Both the position numbers and the translations under genes were made by a program. The notes beneath the pieces were generated by a model that saw only the letters and a program-made list of their open reading frames with translations, had not been told where the DNA came from and did not search any database. From Paratractidigestivibacter sp963605405 (lineage in GTDB: Bacteria; Actinomycetota; Coriobacteriia; Coriobacteriales; Atopobiaceae): a stretch of DNA of 64,000 nucleotides. Below, piece after piece: positions 8,560 through 17,863 of the stretch. Every line of letters begins with the position of its first letter. The first letter of the stretch is position 1. The stretch is from assembly GCA_963605405.1 (NCBI GenBank), contig CAVCUP010000002.1, positions 128,947 to 192,946 of the forward strand, in the 5' to 3' direction.

Positions 8560-10854
8560 ATGGGAGCAACCACCAGGGACACCGCGGCTGCCGTGCGTGC
8601 CCGTAAGGCCAAGAACGCGGGCATACCGCTCTCGGCCAGCATGATCCTCGTCACGTTGGGCGTCGTCTACGGAGACATCGGCACGAGCCCGATGTATACC
8701 CTCAAGTCCATCGTGGCCAACAACGGCGGCGTCACGACCGTGAGCGAGGAGCTCATCGTCGGCGCCCTCTCGCTCGTCATCTGGACGATGACGCTCGTCA
8801 CCACCATCAAGTACGTCGTCATCGCCATGAAGGCCGACAACCACCACGAGGGCGGCATCTTCGCGCTCTACTCGCTTGTGAAGAGATGCGCCAAGTGGCT
8901 GATCCTTCCCGCCATGGTCGGCGGCGCGGCGCTTCTCGCCGACGGCATCCTCACGCCCGCCGTCACCGTGACCACCGCCATCGAGGGCCTGCGCACCATC
9001 CCGCTCGGGCACGAGATCCTGGGCGACGGCCAGGGGCTCGTCATGGGCATCACCATCGTGATAATCTGCGGCCTCTTTGCCATGCAGCGCGCCGGCACGA
9101 GCTCCATCGGTAAGCTCTTCGGCCCCATCATGACGCTGTGGTTCCTCTTCCTGGGCGTCGCGGGCCTCCTCAACCTCGTGAGCAACCCCGTGGTGCTCAA
9201 GGCCCTGAACCCCGTCTACGGCGTGCGGTTCCTCATGAGCCCGGTCAACCGGCGCGGCCTGCGCGTGATGGGCTACGTGTTCCTGGCGACCACCGGCGCG
9301 GAGGCCCTCTACTCCGACATGGGCCACGTGGGCAAGCGCAACATCTACGTCTCCTGGCCCGCCGTCAAGGCCTGCCTCATCCTCAACTACCTGGGGCAGG
9401 GCGCCTGGCTGCTCGGCTGCGACCCGGCCGACCCGTCCCTCACCGGCGTGGTCAACCCCTTCTACCAGATGCTGCCCGAGGACCTGCGCCCCTTCGCGAT
9501 CCTTCTTTCCGCGGTGGCTGCCATCATCGCCTCCCAGGCGCTCATCACGGGCTCCTACACGCTCGTCTCCGAGGCCGTGCGCCTGGACCTCATGCCCCAC
9601 ATGCACATCAACTACCCCTCGGAGACCAAGGGCCAGATCTATATCCCCACGGTCAACACCATCATGTGGATCGGCACCATCTTCGTCGTGCTTCTCTTCA
9701 AGACCTCCGAGCGCATGGAGGCCGCCTATGGCCTGGCCATCACGGTGACCATGCTCATGACCACGACGCTGCTCACGAGCTACATCGCCTGCATCCGGAA
9801 GAACCGCGTGGGCGCGGTCGTCTTCGCCGTGGTGTTCGGAGCCATCGAGGTCATGTTCTTCGCCTCGTGCCTCACCATGTTCTTCGACGGCGGCTACGTG
9901 ATGATCATCCTGGCGGCCGTGCTCTTCGTGGTCATGTATACCTGGCGCCGTGGCACCGCCATCGAGCGCACGCAGACGGTCTTTTTGCCGGTGGACAAGT
10001 ACCTTGACCAGCTCTTCGAGCTCTGCCACGACGACGAGGTGCCCTACCTGGCCGACAACCTCGTCTTCCTCACCAACGACTCCTCCATCGACAAGCTCGA
10101 CCGAGACATCCTCTACTCGATCCTGGACAAGCAGCCCAAGCGAGCGAAGGCGTATTACTTCCTGAACGTCCAGGTGACCGATGAGCCGTTCACGCACGAG
10201 TACATCGTCAACGACTTCGACACGGATTTCCTCTTTAAGGTGCAGCTGCGTCTGGGCTTCAAGGTCAACCAGCGCGTGAACACCTATCTCTACCAGATCG
10301 TCGCGGACCTCGTGGAGAACAACCAGATCGCGCCGCAGAACCACAAGTACTCGATTTACCGCACGCACAGCGCCGTGGGCGACTTCCGGTTCTGCCTGCT
10401 CCGCAAGGTAATCAGCCCGGAGACCGACCTCTCCGGCCTCGACTATCGCGTCATGGAGCTCAAGTACCTGATCCGCCGCATGTGCGGAAGTCCGGCCAAG
10501 TGGTACGGCCTGGAGAACTCGAGCCTGCTGTTCGAGTACGTGCCCCTCTTCTCCAAGAAGAAGGTCCAGCACAAGCTCACGCGCATCGCGCTGCTGGATT
10601 CCGAGCCCAGCTCGCCGAAGAAGCTCGAGAAGAAGTCCCGCTCCGAGGCCGCGCCCATTTCCGACGACGATGACGAGGACATCTTCAGCACCTCCGTGCG
10701 AAGCGAGCGCGTGCAGAACATCGCCAAGACCCTCACCGACCTCGTGGGCGGCGACACCGCGAGCTTCAAGCCCCTTGTGATCGACGACGAGGGCGAAGAC
10801 GAGGACGAGGACCTCTACGGCGACGAGGACGAGGTCACCGACGGCGAGGAGTAG
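8560..10854 (+). CDS. kup: KUP-family potassium uptake permease
   Basis: K+/H+ symporter of the KUP/HAK/KT family, 764 residues, with about 12 membrane helices in the first 450 residues. The signature GVVYGDIGTSPMYTLKSI is near residue 30, with GGIFALYSLVKR and GAEALYSDMGHVGKRNI further on. The C-terminal cytoplasmic domain (about residues 465-690) is normal for the family. The last 75 residues are an added acidic tail (SDDDDEDIFS, EDEDEDLYGDEDE), making the protein about 140 residues longer than E. coli Kup. Start ATG 8560 follows TTTGGAGAG. A TATAGT at 8506-8511 is a possible -10 box. No c-di-AMP riboswitch is recognisable upstream. Confidence 0.95.
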   Translation: MGATTRDTAAAVRARKAKNAGIPLSASMILVTLGVVYGDIGTSPMYTLKSIVANNGGVTTVSEELIVGALSLVIWTMTLVTTIKYVVIAMKADNHHEGGIFALYSLVKRCAKWLILPAMVGGAALLADGILTPAVTVTTAIEGLRTIPLGHEILGDGQGLVMGITIVIICGLFAMQRAGTSSIGKLFGPIMTLWFLFLGVAGLLNLVSNPVVLKALNPVYGVRFLMSPVNRRGLRVMGYVFLATTGAEALYSDMGHVGKRNIYVSWPAVKACLILNYLGQGAWLLGCDPADPSLTGVVNPFYQMLPEDLRPFAILLSAVAAIIASQALITGSYTLVSEAVRLDLMPHMHINYPSETKGQIYIPTVNTIMWIGTIFVVLLFKTSERMEAAYGLAITVTMLMTTTLLTSYIACIRKNRVGAVVFAVVFGAIEVMFFASCLTMFFDGGYVMIILAAVLFVVMYTWRRGTAIERTQTVFLPVDKYLDQLFELCHDDEVPYLADNLVFLTNDSSIDKLDRDILYSILDKQPKRAKAYYFLNVQVTDEPFTHEYIVNDFDTDFLFKVQLRLGFKVNQRVNTYLYQIVADLVENNQIAPQNHKYSIYRTHSAVGDFRFCLLRKVISPETDLSGLDYRVMELKYLIRRMCGSPAKWYGLENSSLLFEYVPLFSKKKVQHKLTRIALLDSEPSSPKKLEKKSRSEAAPISDDDDEDIFSTSVRSERVQNIAKTLTDLVGGDTASFKPLVIDDEGEDEDEDLYGDEDEVTDGEE

Positions 10855-10883
10855 CCCCGCCCCATTGCGCAGTTCAAATGCGA

Positions 10884-10918
10884 AAGCGCCCTGCAGCCTG
10901 TGCTGCGGGGCGCTTCTT
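10884..10918 (+). terminator. Terminator after kup
   Basis: A 14-bp stem with one mismatch (AAGCGCCCTGCAGC against GCTGCGGGGCGCTT), loop CTGT, followed by CTTGCTGT. Confidence 0.7.
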
Positions 10919-10982
10919 GCTGTCGCGCTGGGCGGCGGGATGTGTTGCGGCTTCGATGAAGTCCTGCGGCCAACTCGTTAGG

Positions 10983-11012
10983 TTAAACATCAATCGGACA
11001 ATAAAGCATAAT
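10983..11012 (+). promoter_or_regulatory. Candidate sigma-A-type promoter for the Sel1-repeat gene
   Basis: TTAAAC (10983-10988), an 18-bp spacer and CATAAT (11007-11012) lie in an unusually AT-rich stretch about 60 bp before the chosen start. Assigned by pattern only. Confidence 0.35.
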
Positions 11013-11073
11013 TGTTGTCCCGTGCGTGAGATATGGTCTGTCCATGGGTAAATCCAGTGAGAGGGGACCGAGA

Positions 11074-11985
11074 ATGAGCGGAGACTTTGCTTTTAACCTA
11101 AGCATGAACGACTATTTGAAAATCGGAGAAATCGCCGGGTTCGAGGTTCAGCTGGAGGCGAAAGGCCTGGACGAGAACCTTCTTCGTGAAGACGACTCTA
11201 TGTGGAGGGCGATGAACTGGGTTGACACCGAGGTTGATATCCAGGTGGATGCCAGGAGTCTGGCAAGGAAGATCTTGACGGTCGCCGTGACTGAGAATCC
11301 CGACACCTTCAGTGACTTTATCTTGGAAAATCGACAGCTTATCGAGGAGAAGGCTGTAGTCGACGAGGACGTCGCGCGAGCCTTTGAGCTCGGCTTGCGG
11401 TTGGGCGTCAGCCAGAAGAACGGCAACTGTGCGAACAACCTCGGCGCGGCGTATTACATGGGCAACATCGTCGAGCAGGATTACGAGAAGGCCGCCGAAC
11501 TCTATAAGCTTGCCATGGAGTGGGGTTGCTATCAATCTATCGTCAATCTCGGCTACATATATGAGTACGGTCGTCTCGGCGAGCCGGACTATGCCGAGGC
11601 GTACCGGTACTATTCGCTTGCAGCTTCGCTCGCGCCGGGGAGCGAAGCTGCGTACAAGCTCGGCGACATGTTCGCTCGCGGACGCTTTGTGAAGAAGGAC
11701 CTTAAGTGTGCCGTTCAACTGTGGCGTCGCAGTCATGACCTTGCCCGGGACGCGGTCGAGCGCGCGCAGCCAGCTATACGAATCGCTCAACTCATCGTCG
11801 GTCCTGACTGTGAGGAGGCGGGACTCGAGATGGACGCGCTGCAAGCGCTTACGCTTTTCCAGCAGGCGGAGATTGGTTTGCGCATCGACATCGAGGATGG
11901 GCAGATTTATTACAAGAAGCGTCTCGCCGAGTCTATTGAGGGACAACGGACTGCCCGCGCACTGCTTGACGGTGCGCAGGAGTAG
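11074..11985 (+). CDS. Sel1/TPR-like repeat protein
   Basis: Predicted cytoplasmic scaffold protein of 303 residues. Residues 105-240 hold three or four Sel1-like repeats, with the pattern NLGAAYYMGNIVEQDYEKAAELYKLA, NLGYIYEYG...PDYAEAYRYYSLAAS and KLGDMFARGRFVKKDLKCAVQLWRRS. Sel1 repeats form alpha-alpha solenoids that bind partners; no catalytic domain is visible. The N-terminal 100 residues resemble nothing I can name. Start ATG 11074 follows GAGAGGGGA; a GTG at 11026 and an ATG at 11044 are in frame. Codon usage is less GC-biased than in its neighbours (many TTG, GTT and TAT codons), which may mean later acquisition or low expression. Confidence 0.75.
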   Translation: MSGDFAFNLSMNDYLKIGEIAGFEVQLEAKGLDENLLREDDSMWRAMNWVDTEVDIQVDARSLARKILTVAVTENPDTFSDFILENRQLIEEKAVVDEDVARAFELGLRLGVSQKNGNCANNLGAAYYMGNIVEQDYEKAAELYKLAMEWGCYQSIVNLGYIYEYGRLGEPDYAEAYRYYSLAASLAPGSEAAYKLGDMFARGRFVKKDLKCAVQLWRRSHDLARDAVERAQPAIRIAQLIVGPDCEEAGLEMDALQALTLFQQAEIGLRIDIEDGQIYYKKRLAESIEGQRTARALLDGAQE

Positions 11986-12117
11986 GCGGATGGAGCTTCA
12001 GAGTGAAAGTGCGGTCTTGTGCTTCTGCCGGGTTTTGGCAAGAAGCGACGCAACCGAAATGCGCCCACGGTATGCTTTTGGAGTTAAGTTGTTCGAATAC
12101 GGGCGAAAGGTGTCCCG

Positions 12118-14403
12118 ATGGAGTTTGTTGCCACGTGCCCTAAAGGGTTCGAGAAGCTGCTGGCCGAGGAGTTGGCGTCGTTCGGTGTTCCGCAGGTCCG
12201 CCAGCTGCGCGGACAGGTATCGTTCGGGGGCGAGCTCGCGGACGCGTACCGCGCCTGCCTGTGGAGCCGCCTCGCCTCGCGTATCCTGCTCGTGCTCGCC
12301 CGCGTGGGTGCGCGCGACGCCGACGCGCTCTACGAGGGCGTCAAGTCCGTCGACTGGTCGGAGCACCTGGCCGAGGGCTCGACCTTCGTCATCGACTCGC
12401 ACGGCACGAACGACAATCTCCGCAATACCCAGTTCGTGGCCCTGCGCTCCAAGGATGCCATCTCCGACCAGCTCTTCTCGGCGCGCGGCATGCGCCCCGT
12501 GGTCAACACCGACGCCCCCGACGTGACCATCGACGTGCGCCTCTCGCGCGACCGCGCGACCATCGCCATCGACCTCACCGGCGAGCCGCTCTTCCATCGC
12601 GGGTACGACTCGCGCGCGGCCCGTAAGGTGGCTCCGCTGCGCGCGGACTATGCCGCCATGCTGCTCGCGGCTGGGCGCTGGTACCGCAACGTCCGTCATG
12701 GTTCTCCCGTGCTCTGCGCCCTTTGGGCCGGCCAGGGCGCTGTCCTTGTGGAGGCCGCCGGTGAGGCGCTCGACCGCGCGCCGGGGCTTCTCCGCGCGCG
12801 CTGGGGCTTCGAGGGCTGGGCGGGCCACGACGCGGACGCCTGGGATGAGCTGCTCGAAGAGGCCGACCGCCGTGCCGACGCCGGCGCCGCCAATAAGCTC
12901 GTGCTTGCGGCTGCCGATGCCCGTCCCGGCGCCGAGGCCGCCTGCCGAGGCGCCCTGCGCGCCGCCGGCCTCGACTGCGAGGTCGAGTTTCTTTCTGCGG
13001 CCGATGCGCTCGGGCGTGCCCGCGAGGCCGGCGACGACGCGCTCGTGACCTGCGACCTCAGCTGGATCGGCACCGACGAGCTCGCGACCGAGGCCTCCGC
13101 GCTCACCGCGCTCTCGGCCGCTGCGGGCCTGAACACCGCCGCTCTCGTGCGCGACGCCTCCTGCGACGCTGCCCTCAAGGCGGCGCCCGACGCGGTCTTC
13201 GACGTCATCTCCGGCCGCGAGCCCGCCTACGTGCGCTGCTTCGATGCCGTCGAGGGGCAGGAGGCGCCCGCGCCCACCTGCGTCACGCTCCCCGGCGGCG
13301 AGAAGGTCCCCGTGCTCGTGGCCGCTTCCGACCAGTTCGCCGCGCGCCTCGCCAAGGTGGCGAAGCTCCGCGCCAAGTGGGCCCGCCGCGAAGACGTCTC
13401 GTGCTACCGCGTCTACGACGCCGACCTTCCCGACTACGCTGTCGCTATCGAGCTCTACCAGGGGCTCGACGGCCGCGGGCGCTGGCTGCAGGTCTCCGAG
13501 TACGCCGCGCCCAAGGAGGTCGATGCCGACCTCGCACGCCGTCGCCTCATGGATGTCCTGGCCATCGCGCCGCGCGTATTGGGCGTGGACACGGCCAATG
13601 TCAACCTTCGCGTGCGCACCCGTGCCCGCGGCGGCTCCCAGTACGCCGACGAGGGCAGCGCCGCCGCGAGCGATGCGCAGGTCGCGGGCGAGTACTCGCG
13701 CGTGCGCGGGCAGCGCGCCGACCAGCGCAACCGCCGCAAGCCGAGCCTGACCGACCTGCCGGCGGGCGCCCATCTCGTTGACGAGGGCGGCCTCACCTTC
13801 GAGGTCAACTTCTCCGCGCGCCTCGACTGCGGCATCTTCCTCGATCACCGCGACACCCGCGCCGAGGTTCGCGAGATGATGAAGAAGACCCTCGGCTCCA
13901 AGCGCTTCCTCAACCTCTTTGCCTACACGGGCACGGCCACCTGCTACGCGGCAGACGGCGGCGCCAAGTACACCACCACGGTCGACCTTTCTCGCCCGAG
14001 CCTGGACTGGGCCCGACGCAACATGGCGCGCAACGGCTTCACGGGCCCCGAGCACGAGTTCGTCCAGGCCGACGTCATCCAGTGGGTCTCCGAGCAGCGC
14101 CACACGAGGAACCGCTGGGACCTCGTCTTCTGCGACGTGCCCACCTTCTCCAACTCCCAGCGAATGAGAAAGTCCAGCTGGGACGTGCAGCGCGACCACT
14201 CAGAGCTCATCATCGGCGTTTCTCGCCTGCTCACGCGCAACGGCTGCGCGATATTTTCCTGCAACCTGCGCAACTTCAAGCCCGACGAGGAGGCGCTGGC
14301 CAAGGCCGGGGTCGTGCTCGAGGACATCACGGCCCGTACCATCCCCGAGGACTTCAAGCGCAACCAAAAGATCCACCACGCGTATATCGTCAGGCGCGGG
14401 TAG
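12118..14403 (+). CDS. RlmKL-type 23S rRNA methyltransferase with degenerate N-terminal methylase
   Basis: Colinear with E. coli RlmKL (761 versus 702 residues): an N-terminal THUMP region (to about 160), an RlmL-like methylase domain (about 165-380) and a C-terminal RlmK domain (about 390-761). RlmK looks intact: SAM-binding FLNLFAYTGTATCYAADGG (597-615), then DLVFCDVPTFSNSQRM, where the family has DPPTFSNS, and a WDVQRDH block. The RlmL half keeps flanking similarity (VEAAGEALDRAPGL, RWGFEGWAGHDADAW) but not its catalytic motifs. The SAM loop DPMCGSGT is replaced by CALWAGQGA (200-208), and NPPYGER by DLSWIGTDE (313-321). Only N7-guanine methylation (the RlmK reaction, position 2069 in E. 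coli) is therefore likely. Start ATG 12118. Confidence 0.88.
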   Translation: MEFVATCPKGFEKLLAEELASFGVPQVRQLRGQVSFGGELADAYRACLWSRLASRILLVLARVGARDADALYEGVKSVDWSEHLAEGSTFVIDSHGTNDNLRNTQFVALRSKDAISDQLFSARGMRPVVNTDAPDVTIDVRLSRDRATIAIDLTGEPLFHRGYDSRAARKVAPLRADYAAMLLAAGRWYRNVRHGSPVLCALWAGQGAVLVEAAGEALDRAPGLLRARWGFEGWAGHDADAWDELLEEADRRADAGAANKLVLAAADARPGAEAACRGALRAAGLDCEVEFLSAADALGRAREAGDDALVTCDLSWIGTDELATEASALTALSAAAGLNTAALVRDASCDAALKAAPDAVFDVISGREPAYVRCFDAVEGQEAPAPTCVTLPGGEKVPVLVAASDQFAARLAKVAKLRAKWARREDVSCYRVYDADLPDYAVAIELYQGLDGRGRWLQVSEYAAPKEVDADLARRRLMDVLAIAPRVLGVDTANVNLRVRTRARGGSQYADEGSAAASDAQVAGEYSRVRGQRADQRNRRKPSLTDLPAGAHLVDEGGLTFEVNFSARLDCGIFLDHRDTRAEVREMMKKTLGSKRFLNLFAYTGTATCYAADGGAKYTTTVDLSRPSLDWARRNMARNGFTGPEHEFVQADVIQWVSEQRHTRNRWDLVFCDVPTFSNSQRMRKSSWDVQRDHSELIIGVSRLLTRNGCAIFSCNLRNFKPDEEALAKAGVVLEDITARTIPEDFKRNQKIHHAYIVRRG

Positions 14404-14544
14404 GGTTCGACGGCCGGGTCGCGACCACGCCCTCTGCGCTCCGGGCCCGAGTGCCCTGCGGCCCCGATGCGACGGCGTGATGTCAGTAAGGCCCGGACGC
14501 GTTGGTCTGCTTTTATGCTCCGCCAAATAGAAAGAAGGTCCATC

Positions 14545-15537
14545 ATGCTCGCAAAGTTCCGCGCTGCGCACCCGTTTCTCTTCGCGGTCCTCATCTACGC
14601 CATCTTCTTCGTGGGGCTCAACGGCACGGGCGCCCTAGCGGGCCTCGTCGTGGAGCGCCTCGTCGATGTCGAGGTCAGCGACATGGCCATTCAGCTGACG
14701 GAGATTGTCTGCGAGCTCGTGCCGGCCCTTCTCTTTATCCTCGTCCTGAGCCGGGTCGGGCGCCTCGGTCTGCTCACCAAGAAGGGCAAGGGCTTCCTTC
14801 GCGGCCTCGCCGTCGGCGGCTACTGCCTCGGCTTCATCGCGTTCGTCGCGTTCCAGACGGTGGCCGTGGCCCTGGAAGAGGGCTACGGAGTCAATCTCAC
14901 GGCAGCCTCGTTCGCCTACGTGGTCGCCATGCTCCTGGTGGGCGTGACGGAAGAGATCGAAGCCCGTGCCCTTATCGGCGGGACCTTCCTCGAGCACTTC
15001 GGCACCTCTCGCTCCGGGGCGATAAAGGCGGCCGTCGCCTCCGGCCTTATCTTTGGCGCGATGCACCTCACCAACGCCTTGGCCGGCGATGTGCCCGGGA
15101 CCATGATTCAGGTGGCCCTCTGCGTGACGGGCGGCATCCTCTACGCCGCGGTCTACTTCCGTTGCGGAAACATCTGGACCGTTGCCCTCATCCACGGCCT
15201 TAACGACGTCGCGGCGGGAACGACGGAGTGGCTGTTCAACGGCGGTGCCTCCATCGAGGTCGTTTCGAGCGCCATCACTCCGGAGGTCTTGGTCTACCCG
15301 GTCGTCATCGGCGTGCTCGACCTTGCCGTCGCCTTCTTCCTGCTGCGGCCGGCCAAGGCGGGCGAGGTTGCCCGGTACTGGGCAGAGATCGAGGCCCCGG
15401 CGGCCGACGCTCGGGCCGACGCCGCCCCGGCGATTGCGGCCCAGCCCGACGCCGTTGCGGCGGGAGAGAACCCGGCTCCTGGGGATAAGGGCGGCAACGA
15501 GGTCGCCTCCCAGGATGTTTCCGACTCCTCTCGCTAA
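14545..15537 (+). CDS. CPBP-family intramembrane metalloprotease
   Basis: Predicted membrane protease of the CAAX-processing/bacteriocin-processing (Abi) family, 330 residues with about eight hydrophobic segments. The motifs are EEIEARALIGGTFLEHFG (the EExxxR glutamates and arginine), FGAMHLTNAL (first catalytic histidine) and ALIHGLNDVAAG (second histidine). In other bacteria such proteins process prenylated proteins, pheromones or bacteriocins, or protect against them; no partner gene lies nearby. The start at ATG 14545 is supported by AAGAAGG; an ATG at 14467 is in frame but lacks a ribosome site. The C-terminal 50 residues (PAADARADAAPAIAAQP...) are a low-complexity cytoplasmic tail. Confidence 0.82.
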   Translation: MLAKFRAAHPFLFAVLIYAIFFVGLNGTGALAGLVVERLVDVEVSDMAIQLTEIVCELVPALLFILVLSRVGRLGLLTKKGKGFLRGLAVGGYCLGFIAFVAFQTVAVALEEGYGVNLTAASFAYVVAMLLVGVTEEIEARALIGGTFLEHFGTSRSGAIKAAVASGLIFGAMHLTNALAGDVPGTMIQVALCVTGGILYAAVYFRCGNIWTVALIHGLNDVAAGTTEWLFNGGASIEVVSSAITPEVLVYPVVIGVLDLAVAFFLLRPAKAGEVARYWAEIEAPAADARADAAPAIAAQPDAVAAGENPAPGDKGGNEVASQDVSDSSR

Positions 15538-15558
15538 GACCCTCCGCTGCGGCTCCCG

Positions 15559-15579
15559 ACGCCAGCGGGCGTGTTTTTT
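15559..15579 (+). terminator. Candidate terminator after the CPBP protease
   Basis: A short stem (ACGCC pairing with GGCGT) is followed by six T residues at 15574-15579. The stem is weak but the T run is good. Confidence 0.5.
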
Positions 15580-15627
15580 GAGCGGGCCGCGCGCCGCCGC
15601 GGGCCCAACGGGTCCTTCTTTCGGAAA

Positions 15628-15798
15628 TATGGCCCACAACCAGGGCCATACGGCAGCGCCGCCGGCGGCCAGAACGGCGTCGGCGGCAGTTTTGCAGCTC
15701 GGCCCCTGCAGGCGGTTTCCGGTCAATGCGCTTACCTGCGGCTCTTCGAACCCCGGGCGCGGGCCTACTCGGGGGACCTGCAGAAAACTGCCGCCGGC
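15628..15798. repeat. Intergenic inverted-repeat element
   Basis: The gap 15538-16020 contains no gene I can support. It holds a hairpin with perfect 8-bp arms (TATGGCCC 15628-15635 and GGGCCATA 15643-15650). A long-range inverted repeat follows: GGCGGCAGTTTTGCAG at 15682-15697 against CTGCAGAAAACTGCCGCC at 15778-15795, about 80 bp apart. The layout resembles an intergenic palindromic element or the remnant of a small mobile unit. The last 200 bp before 16021 should hold the phosphoglucomutase promoter, which I could not place. Confidence 0.6.
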
Positions 15799-16020
15799 TC
15801 GGGTCTCCGCGCCCCGTGAGCGGTCGTCGGCTCGGCTTCTGCGCGAGTTCGTGGGCCGCGTTCGAAAATGCCGCGTGCCGTCGCCCCTCTCTTCGACCGT
15901 TCGCGGATACGCCCGCCTCTTCTCGCCCACGCGAGGAAATCGCGCAATAGAATAAGTACCACCTATCCGTAAAGTAGGCGCGCGCAAACTCGCGCGCCGG
16001 GAAAGTGGGGGAGTCACACT

Positions 16021-17745
16021 ATGGACCAGTCCATCGAGGCCACCGTCAAGACCTGGCAGGACAACGTGCACGAGGCGGACCTCGCCGAGGAGCTTTCCGC
16101 CCTCGTCTCCGAGGACGGCGATAAGCTCTACGACGCCTTCTACCGCAGCCTCGCCTTCGGCACCGCCGGCCTTCGCGGCACGCTCGGCGTCGGCACCAAC
16201 CGTATGAACGTCTACGTCGTGGCCCAGGCAACCCAGGGCGTCGCCGATTACCTCAACGCCCACTACGAGAACCCGACCCTCGCGCTCGCCCGCGACTCGC
16301 GCCTCAAGGGCGAGGACTTCCAGAAGGTCGCCGCCGGCATCCTGGCCGCCAACGGCATCCACGTCTACGTCTACCCGCGCATCGAGCCCGTCCCCACGCT
16401 CTCCTTCGCCGTGCGTCACCTGGGTACTTCTGCGGGCATCGTGCTGACCGCCTCCCACAACCCCGCCGCCTACAACGGCTACAAGGTCTATAACGACCAG
16501 GGCGGCCAGATCACCGACGAGGCCGCGGCCGAGATTTCCGCGAACATCGCCAAGGCCGATCCCTTCGCTGCTTATGCCGGCGCCATGGACTTTGACGAGG
16601 CCATCGAGAAGGGCCTCGTCGAGTGGACGCCCGAGGAGGTCCTCGACTCCTTCATCGAGAACATCAAGAAGGTTTCCGTCCCGGGCTTCAAGGCCGGCTC
16701 CGACTACTCCGTGGTCTATACCCCGCTCAACGGCACGGGCATGGAGTGCGTGACCCGCATCCTCAAGGAGATCGGCGTCGAGAACGTCTCCGTCGTCCCC
16801 GAGCAGGCCGAGCCGGACGGCAACTTCCCCACCTGCAACTACCCGAACCCCGAGTTCCGCGCGGCGCTCGACCTCGCGCTGAAGCTTGCCGAGGAGGTCA
16901 AGCCCAACCTCGTCGTGGCCACCGACCCCGACGCCGACCGCATGGGCACCGCCATCCCGCACGACGGCGACTACGTGCTTCTTTCCGGCAACGAGATGGG
17001 CGTCCTGCTCATGGATTGGCTGGCCAACATGGCGGCCGAGAACGGCGAGGACGTCTCTGCTAAGGTCGCCGTCTCCACCATCGTCTCTTCCTCCATGCCC
17101 GACGCCATCGCCAAGGACAAGGGCTTCGAGATGCGCCGCGTCCTCACCGGCTTCAAGTACATCGGCGACCAGATCGACCAGCTCAAGGACGCCGGCGAGG
17201 AGGACCGCTATCTCATGGGCTTCGAGGAGTCCTACGGCTACCTCGTGGGCACGCACGCCCGCGACAAGGACGCCATCGTGGCCACCATGCTCTGCGTCGA
17301 GATGGCCTCTTACTACGCTTCCAAGGGCATGGACCTCTATGAGGCCATGGACGCCCTGTACCAGAGGTACGGCTACTATCTCAACGGCACCGTCAACGCG
17401 TCCTTCCCGGGAGCTGCCGGCGCCGAGCGCATGGCCCAGATCATGGACGGCCTGCGCAAGGAGCCCCTCGCCGAGATCGCCGGCTACAAGGTCGAGGGCA
17501 TGACCGACTACGCGACCGGCCCCGAGATGCCGCGCGTCTCCGGCCTGCAGAAGGAGGCTGCCCAGGTCCTGCCGCCCGCCAACGTGATCGAGTACCGCCT
17601 CGAGGGCAACAACAAGGTCATCTTCCGTCCCTCTGGCACCGAGCCCAAGGTCAAGGCGTATCTCTTCTCCGTGGGTGCCACGCGCGAGGAGTCCGAGGCC
17701 GTCCGCGACAAGCTCGAGGCCGCTTCCAAGCAGATTCTCTCCTAA
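16021..17745 (+). CDS. Alpha-D-phosphohexomutase (phosphoglucomutase/phosphomannomutase)
   Basis: Interconverts hexose 1-phosphate and 6-phosphate, linking glycolysis to glycogen and cell-wall sugar-nucleotide synthesis. 574 residues, matching the long PgcA/PGM2-like clade rather than the 450-residue ManB type. All four domain signatures are visible: the phosphoserine loop TASHNPAAYNG (Ser145), the metal loop DPDADRMG, the sugar-binding loop GFEESYGYL and the phosphate loop RPSGTEPKVKAY. An early GTAGLRG motif is also typical. Start ATG 16021 follows GGGGGAG. Whether glucose or mannose phosphate is preferred cannot be read from motifs alone; GFEESYGY favours glucose. Confidence 0.93.
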   Translation: MDQSIEATVKTWQDNVHEADLAEELSALVSEDGDKLYDAFYRSLAFGTAGLRGTLGVGTNRMNVYVVAQATQGVADYLNAHYENPTLALARDSRLKGEDFQKVAAGILAANGIHVYVYPRIEPVPTLSFAVRHLGTSAGIVLTASHNPAAYNGYKVYNDQGGQITDEAAAEISANIAKADPFAAYAGAMDFDEAIEKGLVEWTPEEVLDSFIENIKKVSVPGFKAGSDYSVVYTPLNGTGMECVTRILKEIGVENVSVVPEQAEPDGNFPTCNYPNPEFRAALDLALKLAEEVKPNLVVATDPDADRMGTAIPHDGDYVLLSGNEMGVLLMDWLANMAAENGEDVSAKVAVSTIVSSSMPDAIAKDKGFEMRRVLTGFKYIGDQIDQLKDAGEEDRYLMGFEESYGYLVGTHARDKDAIVATMLCVEMASYYASKGMDLYEAMDALYQRYGYYLNGTVNASFPGAAGAERMAQIMDGLRKEPLAEIAGYKVEGMTDYATGPEMPRVSGLQKEAAQVLPPANVIEYRLEGNNKVIFRPSGTEPKVKAYLFSVGATREESEAVRDKLEAASKQILS

Positions 17746-17785
17746 GGTAAGGCGCGGCGCTTTAGTTCGCATGATGTAACAAGAA

Positions 17786-17819
17786 GGGCCGCCGGGCATG
17801 TAACCCGGCGGCCCGTTTT
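17786..17819. terminator. Terminator between the phosphohexomutase and the C39-like gene
   Basis: A perfect 11-bp GC stem (GGGCCGCCGGG against CCCGGCGGCCC), a 7-nt loop, then GTTTT. It lies between convergent genes. Confidence 0.85.
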
Positions 17820-17863
17820 CGTGTTGAGGTGACGTCGCCGAAGCCCCGAGGCGGGAAAGCCCG

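Noticed and set aside
14635..17799. Very long open frame on the minus strand (about 1050 codons)
   Set aside because: It lies opposite two well-supported plus-strand genes; it is a side effect of extreme GC3 bias and encodes low-complexity Gly/Arg/Val/His sequence.
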